From contig CANQPD010000014.1 in assembly GCA_947625655.1 (NCBI GenBank), positions 1-64,000 on the forward strand: a stretch of DNA of 64,000 nt. Direction: 5' to 3'. Position numbers and translations under genes: made by a program. Under the pieces are notes generated by a model. It was not told the DNA's origin and did not search any database. It saw only the letters and a program-made list of their open reading frames with translations. Of this stretch, positions 1-9,104 are shown piece after piece. The number at the start of each line of letters is the position of its first letter. Positions within the stretch are counted from its first letter, which is position 1. This DNA comes from an uncultured Dysosmobacter sp. GTDB lineage: Bacteria > Bacillota > Clostridia > Oscillospirales > Oscillospiraceae.

Positions 1-84
1 GGTCCGGTGGGGAAGAGACGGCGCAGCGGAATGAGAGAGCATTCGCCGAAAGGCGGATGCGAAGGATATGGAGCTTGTGCCGTC
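1..84. repeat. window-edge intergenic sequence, possible repeat fragment
   Basis: No gene is visible here. The first 35 bases (GGTCCGGTGGGGA then a purine-rich run) resemble a stretch near 24595-24640 inside repeat region B, so the window may open inside another copy of that repeat. Positions 40-61 can form a stem-loop (GCATTCGCC, GAAA loop, GGCGGATGC). An mreD gene often follows mreC, but no convincing start for one is visible in the 84 bases left. Confidence 0.3.
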
Positions 85-930
85 TCAGGGGACGATGTCA
101 AAGGATTTGATGACGAACACCTCCGCCAGCGCGTCGAAATCCACGGCGGGGACCAGAATGGCATAGGACGCGGCGCCGGAGTCGTCCACCTGGACCTCCT
201 CCACGGAGCCGATAACAAGGCCGGCGGGATAGTATTCGCCCACGCCGGCGGTCACCACCAAGTCACCGCCCAGCAGCTGGCAGTCGGCGGGCAGGTAATC
301 CAGCCGCAGCCGGTCCTGGCCCATCAGGGAGAATTCCCCCTGGGCCACGCCCAGGTCGCCGGTGCGGAAGACCCGGGCCCCCAGGGAGGTGTCCGTGTCC
401 ACCAGGGTGAGGACCGTGGACCAGTTGGTGCCGCTGGCGCTGATGACGCCCACCAGAGCCCCCGTCTCGTCGATGACGCAGTCGCCCACCTCCACGCCGT
501 GGGCGGTGCCCTTGTTCAGCGTCAGAGAGGACTCCCAGTTGCTGACGTTGTGCTCCGTGATATAGGCGGCCTCCATGTCGCTGGTGATGTCCCGGCGCTG
601 TTCCCGCAGATTCAAAAGCTCCCGCAGGCGCTTGTTTTCCGCGCTGTCCGCCTCCGCCTGCCGCACGGCCTCCTCCATTTCGGCGATCCGCCTGCGCAGG
701 GCGGCGTTCTCCTCCTCCAGGGCCGTGGTGTCCCGGTAGTAGTTCTGCTTGTCGTTGAACCAGGTGGCAATGGCGGTATAGGCGGAGCGGAGGGGGGAGG
801 CCAGGGTGTTGACCACATTGGTCAACGGGGCGGAGGTGCTGCTGAGGGTGGACATGACAGCCAGCGCCACGGCGATGACCGCGGCGGCAAACAAAACCCA
901 CAAGCCGTGATTTTTCAGAAAGTTTTTCAA
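85..930 (-). CDS. mreC: Rod shape-determining protein MreC
   Basis: 281 aa. MreC is a membrane-anchored scaffold that links the MreB cytoskeleton to the peptidoglycan synthesis machinery of the side wall. The sequence has a short basic N-terminus, one membrane segment (about residues 10-30), a coiled coil (about 65-110, rich in E/A/R/L), and then the beta-rich MreC domain with the family's GxxxGVEVGDCVID and GLVGVIS-type strands. The start is read as TTG because AAGGAGG lies seven bases upstream and no ATG fits better. It is the third gene of a dut-maf-mreC run, 40 bp after maf. Length and domain order are normal for the family. Confidence 0.93.
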   Translation of the reverse strand: MKNFLKNHGLWVLFAAAVIAVALAVMSTLSSTSAPLTNVVNTLASPLRSAYTAIATWFNDKQNYYRDTTALEEENAALRRRIAEMEEAVRQAEADSAENKRLRELLNLREQRRDITSDMEAAYITEHNVSNWESSLTLNKGTAHGVEVGDCVIDETGALVGVISASGTNWSTVLTLVDTDTSLGARVFRTGDLGVAQGEFSLMGQDRLRLDYLPADCQLLGGDLVVTAGVGEYYPAGLVIGSVEEVQVDDSGAASYAILVPAVDFDALAEVFVIKSFDIVP

Positions 931-970
931 AGCAAGTCCTCCTTGGAGGGGTCAACTGAAAGGGTGGGGA

Positions 971-1561
971 TCAATCGAAGAAGGAGACGCCGAAGCGCTC
1001 CAGCATCCGGCTCAGCCGCAGCACCGGCAGGCCCATGACGTTGAAGAAGTCGCCGTTGAGCCGCTCCACCAGCAGCGCGCCCTTGCCCTGGACACCGTAG
1101 GCTCCGGCCTTGTCCATAGGCTCGCCGGTTTTGATGTAGCCCCGCAGCTCCGGCTCCGTGGCGGGGCGGAAATAGACCTCGGTGGACTCGCTCTCGGTGA
1201 CGGAGCGATCTCCCTGCCGCACGGTGACGCCGGTGCAGACGGTGTGGTGCCGCCCCTGAAGGGCTGCCAGCATCCGCAGGGCGTCTTCCTCGTCCACAGG
1301 CTTGCCCAGGCGCTGGTCGTCCAGAAACACCATGGTGTCGGCGGTAATGACGATCTCGTCATCGCCGCACAGCTTCATGGCGGCGTCGGCCTTCTCCCGG
1401 GAGATGTACTCCACGGTCTCCCGGGGCGTCAGGCCGGCGGGATAGGACTCCTCCGTCTCCGGCACCCGGATATCGAAGTCTGTGATGCCGATGCGCTGTA
1501 ATAACTCCTGCCGCCGGGGAGAGCCGGAGGCCAATACGATCCTTGCCACGGCGCGCCTCAC
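971..1561 (-). CDS. maf: Maf family nucleoside triphosphate pyrophosphatase
   Basis: About 196 aa. Maf proteins hydrolyse non-canonical or pyrimidine nucleoside triphosphates to monophosphates and are often encoded beside mreBCD. The N-terminal signature ASGSPRRQELL and the later ADTMVFLDDQRLGKP segment, which holds the catalytic aspartate, are both visible. The start is GTG; its bases overlap the dut stop codon (GTGA), which suggests translational coupling. A second in-frame GTG four codons on is a possible alternative start. It sits between dut, another nucleotide-pool cleaning enzyme, and mreC. Confidence 0.92.
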   Translation of the reverse strand: MRRAVARIVLASGSPRRQELLQRIGITDFDIRVPETEESYPAGLTPRETVEYISREKADAAMKLCGDDEIVITADTMVFLDDQRLGKPVDEEDALRMLAALQGRHHTVCTGVTVRQGDRSVTESESTEVYFRPATEPELRGYIKTGEPMDKAGAYGVQGKGALLVERLNGDFFNVMGLPVLRLSRMLERFGVSFFD

Positions 1562-1989
1562 TTTCCGGTGGAGCCGAAGCCGCCCCGGTCGGGCCCCTCC
1601 AGGCGTTCCACCCGGGTAAAGGCCAAGGAAGGCTGGTTCTTCATGATGCGGAACTGGCAGATCCGGGCGTTTTTCTCAATGGTCACGTCCCGGGTGGCGT
1701 AAACGGGCATCCGCCACTGGTCGTTGTCGCCGCAGTAGGAGCAGTCCACCACCCCCATGGAGTTGGTCTGCAGAATGCCATAGTTTTTAAACGTGGAGCT
1801 GCGGGGAACGATGTGGGCCTCATAGCCCGCCGGCAGGGCGATGGCCACCCCCAGGGGGATCAGGCGGAACTCGCCGGCCTTCAGGGTCACTTCCTCAGAG
1901 GCGTGGAGATCGATCCAGTCGGACTTCCCCGCCACATAGCACAGCTCGTCAATGTCGTTCACAAAATATTTTACCTTGATCTCTTCCAT
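1558..1989 (-). CDS. dut: dUTP diphosphatase (trimeric type)
   Basis: 143 aa. It hydrolyses dUTP to dUMP and pyrophosphate, keeping uracil out of DNA and supplying dTMP synthesis. Trimeric dUTPase motifs are present in order: PRSSTFKNYGI (about 66-76), the GVVDCSYCGDNDQW region, and the C-terminal glycine-rich arm GGFGSTGK that closes over the active site. The ATG at 1989 is chosen because GGAG lies six bases upstream; an in-frame TTG 12 bp earlier lacks a site. It is the first gene of the dut-maf-mreC unit. Confidence 0.93.
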   Translation of the reverse strand: MEEIKVKYFVNDIDELCYVAGKSDWIDLHASEEVTLKAGEFRLIPLGVAIALPAGYEAHIVPRSSTFKNYGILQTNSMGVVDCSYCGDNDQWRMPVYATRDVTIEKNARICQFRIMKNQPSLAFTRVERLEGPDRGGFGSTGK

Positions 1990-2022
1990 GTAAAACTCCA
2001 AATTTTGATAATGTTTTGTAGT

Positions 2023-2053
2023 ATTATAAAAGTATTATACAAATCGTATTCAA
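2023..2053 (-). promoter_or_regulatory. candidate dut promoter
   Basis: An AT-rich stretch upstream of dut reads TTGAAT, 19 bases, TATAAT on the minus strand. A second TATAAT lies 11 bp nearer the -35 box. The long spacer makes the exact pairing uncertain. Confidence 0.35.
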
Positions 2054-2880
2054 TGGAGATCCGCCCTGACGGGCAGGGGCGGGAGGTTTGCGCCGTGTTG
2101 CGGCGCTGGAATGCACCCCCCATTTTCTTTTTGAAGCATCAAAAAGAAAATGCGCCGTGCACGGTGGAAAAGAAAAAATGCTCTGATCCAAACTTGACCC
2201 AGTCGGGTCAAGTTTGGGGATGTGGGCTTAAAAAGATGCCTTGGGTGGAGATTTGCAGGTTTCCGCGTTGGGCACGGGAAGGATGCCGGTGCGCACCGTT
2301 CCCTTTCCGTCACGCGAATTGGGCGGTGCATGACCGGGCAAAACCTGCATGGGTATCTGCGCCTACTTTCACTGCCGCTCCCTCTTCTCTTTTCGGCAGG
2401 CCCGAAAAACATTGAGACATGTGGCCATAAACCGCATGTCCTGTTCACGCTCCGCTCCGTAGGGCGGGCCGACCCTGGCCCGCCGCATGGCGCAGCGTGG
2501 GATAACCGCCCGCGTAGTGTGTAGCGAAGCGGAACACACGGGTGGGTTGCGGAAACCCTTGCGTTGATATCCCGCAAATCCGCACCCACGCCGCAAATGC
2601 GGCTTGAACGCCAGACAATTACCAACGTCCAGCGCAGTTGGATGAGACTTTCCAAGTTTTATCCGGTCGCACCGTGACAATGGCCGCATCCCCAAACTTT
2701 CCCCATGAGACATGGGGAAAGTTTGGACAATAGCGGCTTTTCTTTTGGACCGTGCACGGCCCGTTTTCTTTTCGGCGCAACCGAAAAGAAAATGGGGGGT
2801 GCATTCCCAACGCCGCAACACGGCGCAAACCCTGCCCCGCCCGCAGGGCGGCTCCTGGACCGGAGACGAATGGGAGCGCA
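2042..2880. repeat. repeat region A: gene-free element with terminal inverted repeats
   Basis: No credible gene is seen in this 0.84-kb gap; the ORFs here are short, overlap on both strands and consist of repeat sequence. The left end (2108-2130) begins GGAATGCACCCCCC and the right end (2785-2808) is its reverse complement. The similarity continues outward for about 50 bp on each side. Just inside each end is a hairpin (arms TTTTCTTTTTGA/TCAAAAAGAAAA on the left, TTTTCTTTTCGG/CCGAAAAGAAAA on the right), then GTGCACGG, then a second hairpin (2189-2217 and 2692-2726). The middle carries a GTAGGGCGGGCC-type palindromic module near 2458. The same layout recurs at 23277-24698 and 42407-43597. Confidence 0.75.
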
Positions 2881-2885
2881 TTCCT

Positions 2886-4958
2886 TTACTCCACGCCCCG
2901 CTCATACAACCCCCGGGTGAATTCCCCGGAAGCCGCCGCGCCCTCCAGATACCCCCGGAACACCCGGACGCACTCCTCCGGCGATTCCGTGGTGAACCGG
3001 AGCCGCCCGTAAGCCAGCCCCAGCCGCCTCCACTCCGGCCGGTCCGCCAGCCACAGGACCCTGCTGTTTTGGAGCTCCGTCCGGTGTCCGTAGGCCCGCA
3101 GCAGGGGAAAGGCCGCGCCGGTGCGGTCAACCAGGAAATTGGGCCGGTCGCAGCGGCAGCCGCCGCTGTTTTCGATCAGGCAGTTCTCCGTGATCATCAG
3201 CGGCAGGCGGCCATATACGATGGCCTCGGCAGGCAAAATTTTCCGCAGGTCCCGGATCTGGGCAAACCGCAGCTCGAAGGACACGCAGGCGGAAGAGAGT
3301 CCCTTGCCTCGGAGATAATCCATAGCCCGGGCGTTGAACACGTTCAGACCGAAGTCGCCGTACAGGTCCAGCCCCGCCTCCCGCGCCAGGGGCAGGTGTC
3401 CAATATTGCCCAGTAAGGCCCCGGTAACGCCCAGGGCCCTGGCCTTGTCCAGCCAGCGGCGCAGCTCCGGCTCGTCCCGGTCCCGCCAGACCCGGGGCAG
3501 GATGGCGCACCACTCTGTTTCCCCCTGGGGCAGGGCGGGGAAGTCCGCCAGCAGCTCCAGGGGCACATAGGCCCGGGCGGGGCGGAGGTCCAGCAGCCCG
3601 CCGGTCAGCTGGGCGGCGTTGGTGACGGAGACCGTCAGCCGCGGCGCGGCCGCGGCACAGTCGATGTCCGGCAGAGGCGGCACCGGCAGCTCCCGGCGGG
3701 CGGGCACGGCGGTGCGGGCGGCGGACAGGGCCGCCAGGGCGTTCCGCCGCAGGGCGTTGACGGCGCTCACGGGGAGGGACAGCCCTTCGTCCACCGTCAC
3801 ATCGGCCCGCTGGCAGCGAAAAGCGGTGCCGCCGGTTTTTTTCAGGCGGCTTTCGACCTCTTCAGCGGTGACGCTGCGGTTCCGGGCGGTCTCCGGCACG
3901 GGGCCGGAGACCGTGACGGCGTGGCCGTCCGGGTCTTCCGCAGTCAGGGCGCAGGGGACACCCCCTCTGACCTCACAGGCAAAGCGCACCGGAACGGTGC
4001 GCAAATCGTCCTTCTCATAGGCGGCCCTGGCCGCGTCGAACAGCTCTTTCGGGTCCGCCGCGTTTTCCGGCCGGGTGCCGAACATCCCCGCGCCGTGCCG
4101 GCCCTGCCAGTACCAGTCGGTGAAGCCGGAGCGGGAGAAGGCCCGCTCCAGCTCCGCCTCCTCGGCGGCGGTGGGGCCCCGGCCCTCCTCCAGCAGGCGG
4201 GCGTAGATGCGGGTGACGACGGCCACATATTCGGGCCGCTTCATCCGGCCCTCCAGCTTCAAACAGGCTACGCCCATGTCGGCCATATCCCGCAGCTCGT
4301 GGGCCAGGCAGGTGTCCTTCAGGCTCAGCGGATACTGCTTTTTCGCAGGCCCGTTGACGCCATAGGGCAGCCGGCACGGCTGGGCGCACCGCCCCCGGTT
4401 GCCAGATCTTCCGCCGATCAAAGCGCTCATCTCGCATTGGCCGGAGTAGCACATGCACAGCGCGCCGTGGACGAAGACCTCCACCTCGGCGGGGCAGTTT
4501 TTGCAGATGGCGGCGGCGTCCTCCGCCGCGCACTCCCGGGCGATGACCACCCGCTCGCAGCCGTCCCGCGCCATCTCAACGGCACCGCCGGAGGTGAACA
4601 CGCTCATCTGGGTGCTGGCGTGAAGGGGCAGATCCGGCAGGGCGCGGCGCAGCAGGTCAAAAAGCCCCCAGTCCTGGACCAGCACGGCGTCCACCCCCAG
4701 GCGGCAGGCCGCGGCGGCGGTCTCCAGAGCGCGGGGCAGCTCCCGGTCTGTCACCAGGGTGTTCAGGGTCAAAAACACCCGTACGCCCCGGACGTGGCAA
4801 TAGGCCAGCGCGTCGGCGAATTCCCCGTCGGAGAAATTCCTGGCGCCCCGGCGTGCGTTGAAATCGCCCCAGCCCAGATACACCGCACCGGCCCCGTTCT
4901 GCACGGCGGCCCGCAGAGCCTCCGGCGACCCGGCCGGGGCAAGGAGCTCCGGCTTCAT
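2886..4958 (-). CDS. U32 family peptidase (RlhA/YdcP-like, with DUF3656-type region)
   Basis: 690 aa. The U32 signature is clear around residues 165-200 (EVFVHGALCMCYSGQCEMS), followed by further cysteines in GNRGRCAQPCRLPYG. The N-terminus MKPELLAPAGSPEALRAAV is typical. Family members of this length include RlhA, which hydroxylates 23S rRNA at C2501, and collagenase-like proteases. The long middle part after the U32 core resembles the DUF3656 region of RlhA-type proteins, so an RNA-modification role is plausible but unproven. Its ATG overlaps the zapA stop codon (ATGA), so the two are likely cotranscribed. Confidence 0.88.
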   Translation of the reverse strand: MKPELLAPAGSPEALRAAVQNGAGAVYLGWGDFNARRGARNFSDGEFADALAYCHVRGVRVFLTLNTLVTDRELPRALETAAAACRLGVDAVLVQDWGLFDLLRRALPDLPLHASTQMSVFTSGGAVEMARDGCERVVIARECAAEDAAAICKNCPAEVEVFVHGALCMCYSGQCEMSALIGGRSGNRGRCAQPCRLPYGVNGPAKKQYPLSLKDTCLAHELRDMADMGVACLKLEGRMKRPEYVAVVTRIYARLLEEGRGPTAAEEAELERAFSRSGFTDWYWQGRHGAGMFGTRPENAADPKELFDAARAAYEKDDLRTVPVRFACEVRGGVPCALTAEDPDGHAVTVSGPVPETARNRSVTAEEVESRLKKTGGTAFRCQRADVTVDEGLSLPVSAVNALRRNALAALSAARTAVPARRELPVPPLPDIDCAAAAPRLTVSVTNAAQLTGGLLDLRPARAYVPLELLADFPALPQGETEWCAILPRVWRDRDEPELRRWLDKARALGVTGALLGNIGHLPLAREAGLDLYGDFGLNVFNARAMDYLRGKGLSSACVSFELRFAQIRDLRKILPAEAIVYGRLPLMITENCLIENSGGCRCDRPNFLVDRTGAAFPLLRAYGHRTELQNSRVLWLADRPEWRRLGLAYGRLRFTTESPEECVRVFRGYLEGAAASGEFTRGLYERGVE

Positions 4959-5287
4959 CCCTTGTTCCGGCTGTCCAGCTTCTGCTGCAGGCGGAAGACC
5001 TCCCGCTTCAGCTCGCTGACCTCGGCCTGGGCCTTTCCGGCCTCGTCCAGATAGCCCTTGATCTGGCTGCGCAGCTGCTCCGCGGCGGCCTGGGCTTTGA
5101 ACAGCTCGTCGGCGATGTTGGCGGCGGTGAGGACGGCGGCATCGGTGCGGCCCACCTTGGCGCCCACCAAAACCTCCTGCATCTTATCGCCGACGTAGGT
5201 GCCGACCTTCTGCATGTAAGCGGCGGATTCCTCCGCCACAAAGGTGTATTCTTCTCCGCAAATGCTGACGACCACGCGGTTTGCCAT
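4955..5287 (-). CDS. zapA: Cell division protein ZapA
   Basis: 110 aa. ZapA binds FtsZ and promotes bundling of the Z-ring. The N-terminal MANRVVVSICGEEYTFVAEE region matches the ZapA fold, and the C-terminal half (from about residue 60) is a long coiled coil. The start at 5287 follows AAGGGGG with a seven-base gap; a longer reading frame upstream lacks a site. The stop codon overlaps the start of the U32 peptidase gene. Confidence 0.9.
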   Translation of the reverse strand: MANRVVVSICGEEYTFVAEESAAYMQKVGTYVGDKMQEVLVGAKVGRTDAAVLTAANIADELFKAQAAAEQLRSQIKGYLDEAGKAQAEVSELKREVFRLQQKLDSRNKG

Positions 5288-5487
5288 GAAAAATTCCCCC
5301 TTCATTTTGATAAAAGGGCGGATACCACCCATTTTTACAGCCTACAGTATATCATAAGGAGCGGATATGCGCCAGAAAAAATCAGGACATTTCCAAAAAA
5401 TTCACAAAAAAGTGTCCTACGGCCAAACAGCCTCCGGCCGTTGGGCGCGCAGAGCCGCGGATGCGGCGGAACAATTTTGACGGGGGC

Positions 5488-5516
5488 TTGTCCTTCCGGC
5501 AAAATTCGTGTAGAAT
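5488..5516 (+). promoter_or_regulatory. promoter of dnaD-like gene
   Basis: TTGTCC, a 17-base spacer and TAGAAT, 35 bp upstream of the GTG start at 5551. The 5335-5550 gap also serves the divergent zapA gene, for which no clear promoter was fixed. Confidence 0.55.
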
Positions 5517-5550
5517 AGAGGGCACGAAAAAACGGGAGGGAGGGGCCATC

Positions 5551-6441
5551 GTGGCAAATATCCTGGTACATACGGCAGACGAGGGCGTCACCCTGACCGC
5601 CCAGGCGGTAAAGCGCCTGCTGGACAGGGGCGACGGCGACGCGGCGCTTTTATATCTGGCCCTCCTGCGCCACCACGGCAGCGTGCCGCCCCGGTCCCTG
5701 GCGGGGGAGCTGCGGTGGGACCGCCCCCGCATCGAGGCGGCGGAGGAGACCCTCCGCGCCCTGGGCCTGATCGCCCCAGCGGAGGAGATTCCCCTGGAGC
5801 CCGCCGATGAAAAGCCCGTCTACCAGCGCGCCGACATCGCGGAGCGGCTGGAGGGCAGCGCGGAGTTTCGGGCCCTCACCGCCGAGGTGGAGAAAAAGCT
5901 GGGCAAGAAGCTGACCACGCCGGACACCGGCGTCCTGCTGGGCCTCAACGACTATCTGGGCCTGCCCGCCGACGTGATCTATCTCCTGGTCTGCCACTGC
6001 GACGAGCGGGTGCGCCGCCGCTACGGCGAGGGCCGCCGCCCCACCCTGCGGCAGATCGAAAAGGAGGGCTACGCCTGGGCCAGAATGGGCATCGACACTC
6101 AGCGGGCGGCGGTGGAGTACCTGAAAAAATACAACGAGCGCCAGGGCGCCCTGCCCAAGTACATGCGGGCCCTGCGGCTGGGGGACCGCCCCCCGGTGGC
6201 CTCAGAGGAGAAGTACCTCCTCTCCTGGCAGGAGATGGGCTTCCCGCCGGAGACCGTGGCCCTGGCCTACGACAAGACAGTGCTGAAGTGCCACGAGCTG
6301 AAGTGGCCCTACTGCAACGGCATTTTAAAGCGCTGGCACGCGGCCGGCCTCCACACCCCGGAGGAGGTGGAGCGGGGCGACCGCCCGGCGGCCAAGGCCC
6401 CGCCGCAGAAGCAGGCCGACGATGCCTGGAAATATGTGTAA
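5551..6441 (+). CDS. DnaD domain protein (replication initiation)
   Basis: 296 aa. DnaD-like proteins remodel DNA at the origin and help load the replicative helicase in Firmicutes. An N-terminal winged-helix-like region (about 20-75) is followed by a DnaD/DnaB_2 domain whose C-terminal part shows the expected aromatic pattern ending in WPYCNGILKRW (about 250-265). The GTG start is preceded by GGGAGGG. It lies 24 bp before a DnaC-like ATPase, an arrangement common in Clostridia where the two form a helicase-loading pair. Confidence 0.87.
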   Translation: MANILVHTADEGVTLTAQAVKRLLDRGDGDAALLYLALLRHHGSVPPRSLAGELRWDRPRIEAAEETLRALGLIAPAEEIPLEPADEKPVYQRADIAERLEGSAEFRALTAEVEKKLGKKLTTPDTGVLLGLNDYLGLPADVIYLLVCHCDERVRRRYGEGRRPTLRQIEKEGYAWARMGIDTQRAAVEYLKKYNERQGALPKYMRALRLGDRPPVASEEKYLLSWQEMGFPPETVALAYDKTVLKCHELKWPYCNGILKRWHAAGLHTPEEVERGDRPAAKAPPQKQADDAWKYV

Positions 6442-6465
6442 TGCACGGACGGAGAGGGTGAAAGA

Positions 6466-7464
6466 ATGGCCTATGACGGAAGGATCATGCGCCGGGCGCT
6501 TTTGCGGTTTGAGGAGGAGAAGCGCCAGCGGGAGGAGCGCTTTCAGGAGCGGCGGGAGAGTATTTTTCAACGCCAGCCCCGGCTGCGGGAGATCGACGCG
6601 GAGCTTTGCTCCACCATGAGCCGCATCATCTCCAGCGCCCTCCGCCACGGCACGGACCCCGCCCCGGCGGTGGAGGTGCTGCGGGAGGAGAACCTGCGCC
6701 TCCAGGAGGAGAAGCGGCAGCTTCTGGGCCGCATGGGCCTGCCGGAGGACTGCCTGGAGGAAAAGCCCGCCTGCCCCCTCTGCGGGGACACGGGCTATCG
6801 GGGCGGCCAGGTGTGCCGCTGCCTGCGGAATTACTACGCCCGGGAGCAGCAGAAGGAGCTCTCCCGGATGCTGGACCTGGGCGGCCAGAGCTTCGACACG
6901 TTCTCTCTGGACTGGTATTCCGACCGGGTGGAGCCGGGACAGAAAAAGTCCGCCCGCGCCCATATGGAGGAGCGGGTCTATAACAGCTGCGCGGAATATG
7001 CCCACCGCTTTGGGCGGAAGCCGGCGAACCTGCTGCTGTTCGGCGCGCCGGGGCTGGGCAAGACCCATCTGTCCGCCGCCATCGCCCGGGAGGTCAGCGC
7101 CGGGGGCTGGTCGGTGGTCTATGACACGGCGGCCCATGTGTTTGAACGGTTTGAAAGCCAGAAGTTCGGCAGGGAAGAGGGGGAGGAGGCCTCCTCCGAT
7201 GTGGACCGGGTGCTGAACTGCGACCTGCTGATCCTGGACGACCTGGGCACGGAGATGACCACCGCCTTTGTCCAGAGCGCCCTGTACCAGATCGTCAACA
7301 CCCGGCTGATGGAAAAGCGCTCCACGATCATCAACACAAACCTGTCGCCGGAAAAGCTGGCCCAGCGCTACACGCCTCAGATCGCCTCCCGCATCGAGGG
7401 GGAGTACGAGCTTCTGCCCTTTGTGGGCGAGGATATCCGAAAGCTGAAAAAAGAGCGTCAATAA
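6466..7464 (+). CDS. DnaC/DnaI-like helicase loader ATPase
   Basis: 332 aa. An AAA+ ATPase related to DnaC/DnaI, which loads the DnaB helicase. The N-terminal 100 residues are helical and charged, followed by a four-cysteine segment (CPLCGDTGYRGGQVCRC, about 104-120) that resembles the zinc-binding part of DnaI. The ATPase core has Walker A GAPGLGKTH (about 189-197), Walker B LLILDDLGTE (about 253-262) and a sensor-like IINTNLSPEKL. It directly follows the DnaD-domain gene. Confidence 0.9.
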   Translation: MAYDGRIMRRALLRFEEEKRQREERFQERRESIFQRQPRLREIDAELCSTMSRIISSALRHGTDPAPAVEVLREENLRLQEEKRQLLGRMGLPEDCLEEKPACPLCGDTGYRGGQVCRCLRNYYAREQQKELSRMLDLGGQSFDTFSLDWYSDRVEPGQKKSARAHMEERVYNSCAEYAHRFGRKPANLLLFGAPGLGKTHLSAAIAREVSAGGWSVVYDTAAHVFERFESQKFGREEGEEASSDVDRVLNCDLLILDDLGTEMTTAFVQSALYQIVNTRLMEKRSTIINTNLSPEKLAQRYTPQIASRIEGEYELLPFVGEDIRKLKKERQ

Positions 7465-7468
7465 CGTG

Positions 7469-7497
7469 AAAAAACCGGCCTAAAGGGCCGGTTTTTG
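7469..7497. terminator. bidirectional intrinsic terminator
   Basis: The stem AAAACCGGCC/GGCCGGTTTT with a short loop has A/T runs on both sides. It lies between the convergent dnaC-like (+) and rluD-like (-) genes and can serve both. Confidence 0.85.
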
Positions 7498-7513
7498 CGT
7501 GTAGCGGCGGATT

Positions 7514-8431
7514 TCACCGCCGGTTTTCCAGCTTCCTTAGCTGCTCCTGAAACTCCAGGGGCAACCCGCAGCGCAGCTCCACGGCTTCCCCCGTCCGGGG
7601 GTGGAGGAACCGCAGCCCCACGGCGTGGAGGCACTGCCCCTGCAGGCCCGGGACGGGCTTTCTATTGCCGTACACCGTATCTCCCAAAATGGGATGGCCG
7701 ATGTGGGCCATGTGGACCCGGATCTGATGGGTCCGCCCGGTCTCCAGGCGGCACTGCACATAGGTGAAGCCGGGATACCGGGCCAGCACCGTCCAGTGGG
7801 TGACAGCGGGGCGGCCGTTTGATACGACCGCCATTTTCTTCCGGTCCGTGGGGTGCCGCCCGATGGGGGCGTCCACAGTGCCCGCGTCCTGGCGCAGATT
7901 TCCAACCACAATGCACTCGTAGACCCGGGCCAGGGTGTGGTCCTGCAATTGGGCCGCCAGCTTCTGGTGGGCAAAATCGTTTTTCGCCGCGATGATGAGG
8001 CCGGAGGTGTCCCGGTCAATGCGGTGGACGATGCCGGGCCGCAGCTCCCCGCCGATGCCGGAGAGGCTGTCGCCGCAGTGGTGCAGCAGGGCGTTGACCA
8101 GGGTGCCGTCGGGGTGGCCGGGGGCGGGGTGGACCACCAGCCCCTTGGGCTTGTTCACCACGATGACGTCGCCGTCCTCATACACCACGTCCAGGGGGAT
8201 GTCCTGGGGCCGCACATCCACCGGCTCCGGCTCCGGCAGGGAGACCTGGATCGTCTCCGCGCCTGTCAGCCTGTAGTTTTTGGCCAGCGTTTTCCCGCCG
8301 CAGGCCACCCGGCCCTCCTCCAGCAGCCGGGCGGCGGCGGAGCGGGTCAGGCCTTCCACCCGGGCCGCCAGCCACGCGTCCACCCGCTGCCCGGCGTCCT
8401 CCTTATTCGGTTGGAGCGTCAGTTTCTCCAT
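7514..8431 (-). CDS. RluA/RluD family pseudouridine synthase
   Basis: 305 aa. It converts specific uridines in RNA, probably 23S rRNA, to pseudouridine. An N-terminal S4 RNA-binding domain (about 10-60: AGQRVDAWLAARVEGLTRSA) is followed by the catalytic domain with the invariant motif HRIDRDTSGLIIAAKN (about 136-151), which holds the catalytic aspartate. RTHQIRVHMAHIGHPILGD also fits the family. The start MEKLTLQP at 8431 gives the usual length and overlaps the lspA end by 29 bp, a typical arrangement for this gene pair. Confidence 0.92.
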   Translation of the reverse strand: MEKLTLQPNKEDAGQRVDAWLAARVEGLTRSAAARLLEEGRVACGGKTLAKNYRLTGAETIQVSLPEPEPVDVRPQDIPLDVVYEDGDVIVVNKPKGLVVHPAPGHPDGTLVNALLHHCGDSLSGIGGELRPGIVHRIDRDTSGLIIAAKNDFAHQKLAAQLQDHTLARVYECIVVGNLRQDAGTVDAPIGRHPTDRKKMAVVSNGRPAVTHWTVLARYPGFTYVQCRLETGRTHQIRVHMAHIGHPILGDTVYGNRKPVPGLQGQCLHAVGLRFLHPRTGEAVELRCGLPLEFQEQLRKLENRR

Positions 8432-8903
8432 GCTTTGCGTCCTTCTTGTCGTATTTTTCATAGAGGAACAGGTAGTAGATCACGCCCAGAACGCAGCCGC
8501 AGACCACGCAGATGTCCGCCACGTTGAAAACAGGGTAGTCCATGAACAAAAAGTTGAACATGTCCACCACATATCCCAGCCGCACCCGGTCGATGATGTT
8601 GCCCAGTCCCCCGGAGACGATGAGGAGGCAGGCGGCCACGCCCACCGGATGGCGGACGATCCGCCGGATCAGGACGGCCAGCACCGCCAAAACGATGCAG
8701 CAGGTGACGATGACTAGCAGCCATCTGCTCCCGGAAAAGCTGGACCAGGCCGCGCCGTAGTTGTGGACGGTCCGCAGTTCCACCAGCCCGGGCAGAAAGT
8801 CCATGCCCTCTCCCAGGGGCAGGTTGACAGTGATCCAGTGCTTGACCCACTGGTCCAACGCCAGCAGCGCCAGAGCCAGGAGGCTGAAAATGGCATATAA
8901 CAT
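8403..8903 (-). CDS. lspA: Lipoprotein signal peptidase II
   Basis: 166 aa. LspA cleaves the signal peptide of prolipoproteins after lipid attachment. Four membrane segments are visible. The catalytic aspartates lie in GGLGNIIDRVRLGYVVDMFNF and FNVADICVVCGC, and DQWVKHWI and NYGAAW are also family marks. The start follows GAGGAG by seven bases. It is cotranscribed with the overlapping rluD-like gene. One probable lipoprotein substrate is encoded at 51052-51576. Confidence 0.95.
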   Translation of the reverse strand: MLYAIFSLLALALLALDQWVKHWITVNLPLGEGMDFLPGLVELRTVHNYGAAWSSFSGSRWLLVIVTCCIVLAVLAVLIRRIVRHPVGVAACLLIVSGGLGNIIDRVRLGYVVDMFNFLFMDYPVFNVADICVVCGCVLGVIYYLFLYEKYDKKDAKHGETDAPTE

Positions 8904-9049
8904 GGGTGTTCTCCTCGGTTTTGAGATTTCCCAACCAGTTTACACGCTTTGGAGCAAAATTGCAACCTCGCGGGGGCGGGCCTCTGCGCCCGCCGCCGTG
9001 TCACATCTCATGATCCCCGCAGGGCGCCCCGCCGCCTTTCTGCGCAAAT

Positions 9050-9090
9050 GCAGCAAAAGCCCGGAAGCGTCAGCTTCCGGGCTTTTGCTT
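9050..9090 (-). terminator. ileS terminator
   Basis: Stem AAAAGCCCGGAAG/CTTCCGGGCTTTT with a six-base loop, 15 bp past the ileS stop. The symmetric A/T runs mean it could act in both directions. Confidence 0.85.
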
Positions 9091-9104
9091 ACATGAAAAT
9101 CAGC

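Noticed and set aside
2050-3416. Overlapping frames on both strands in repeat region A
   Set aside because: They read through hairpins and terminal repeats shared with two other non-coding regions, and continue into the U32 gene on the wrong strand.
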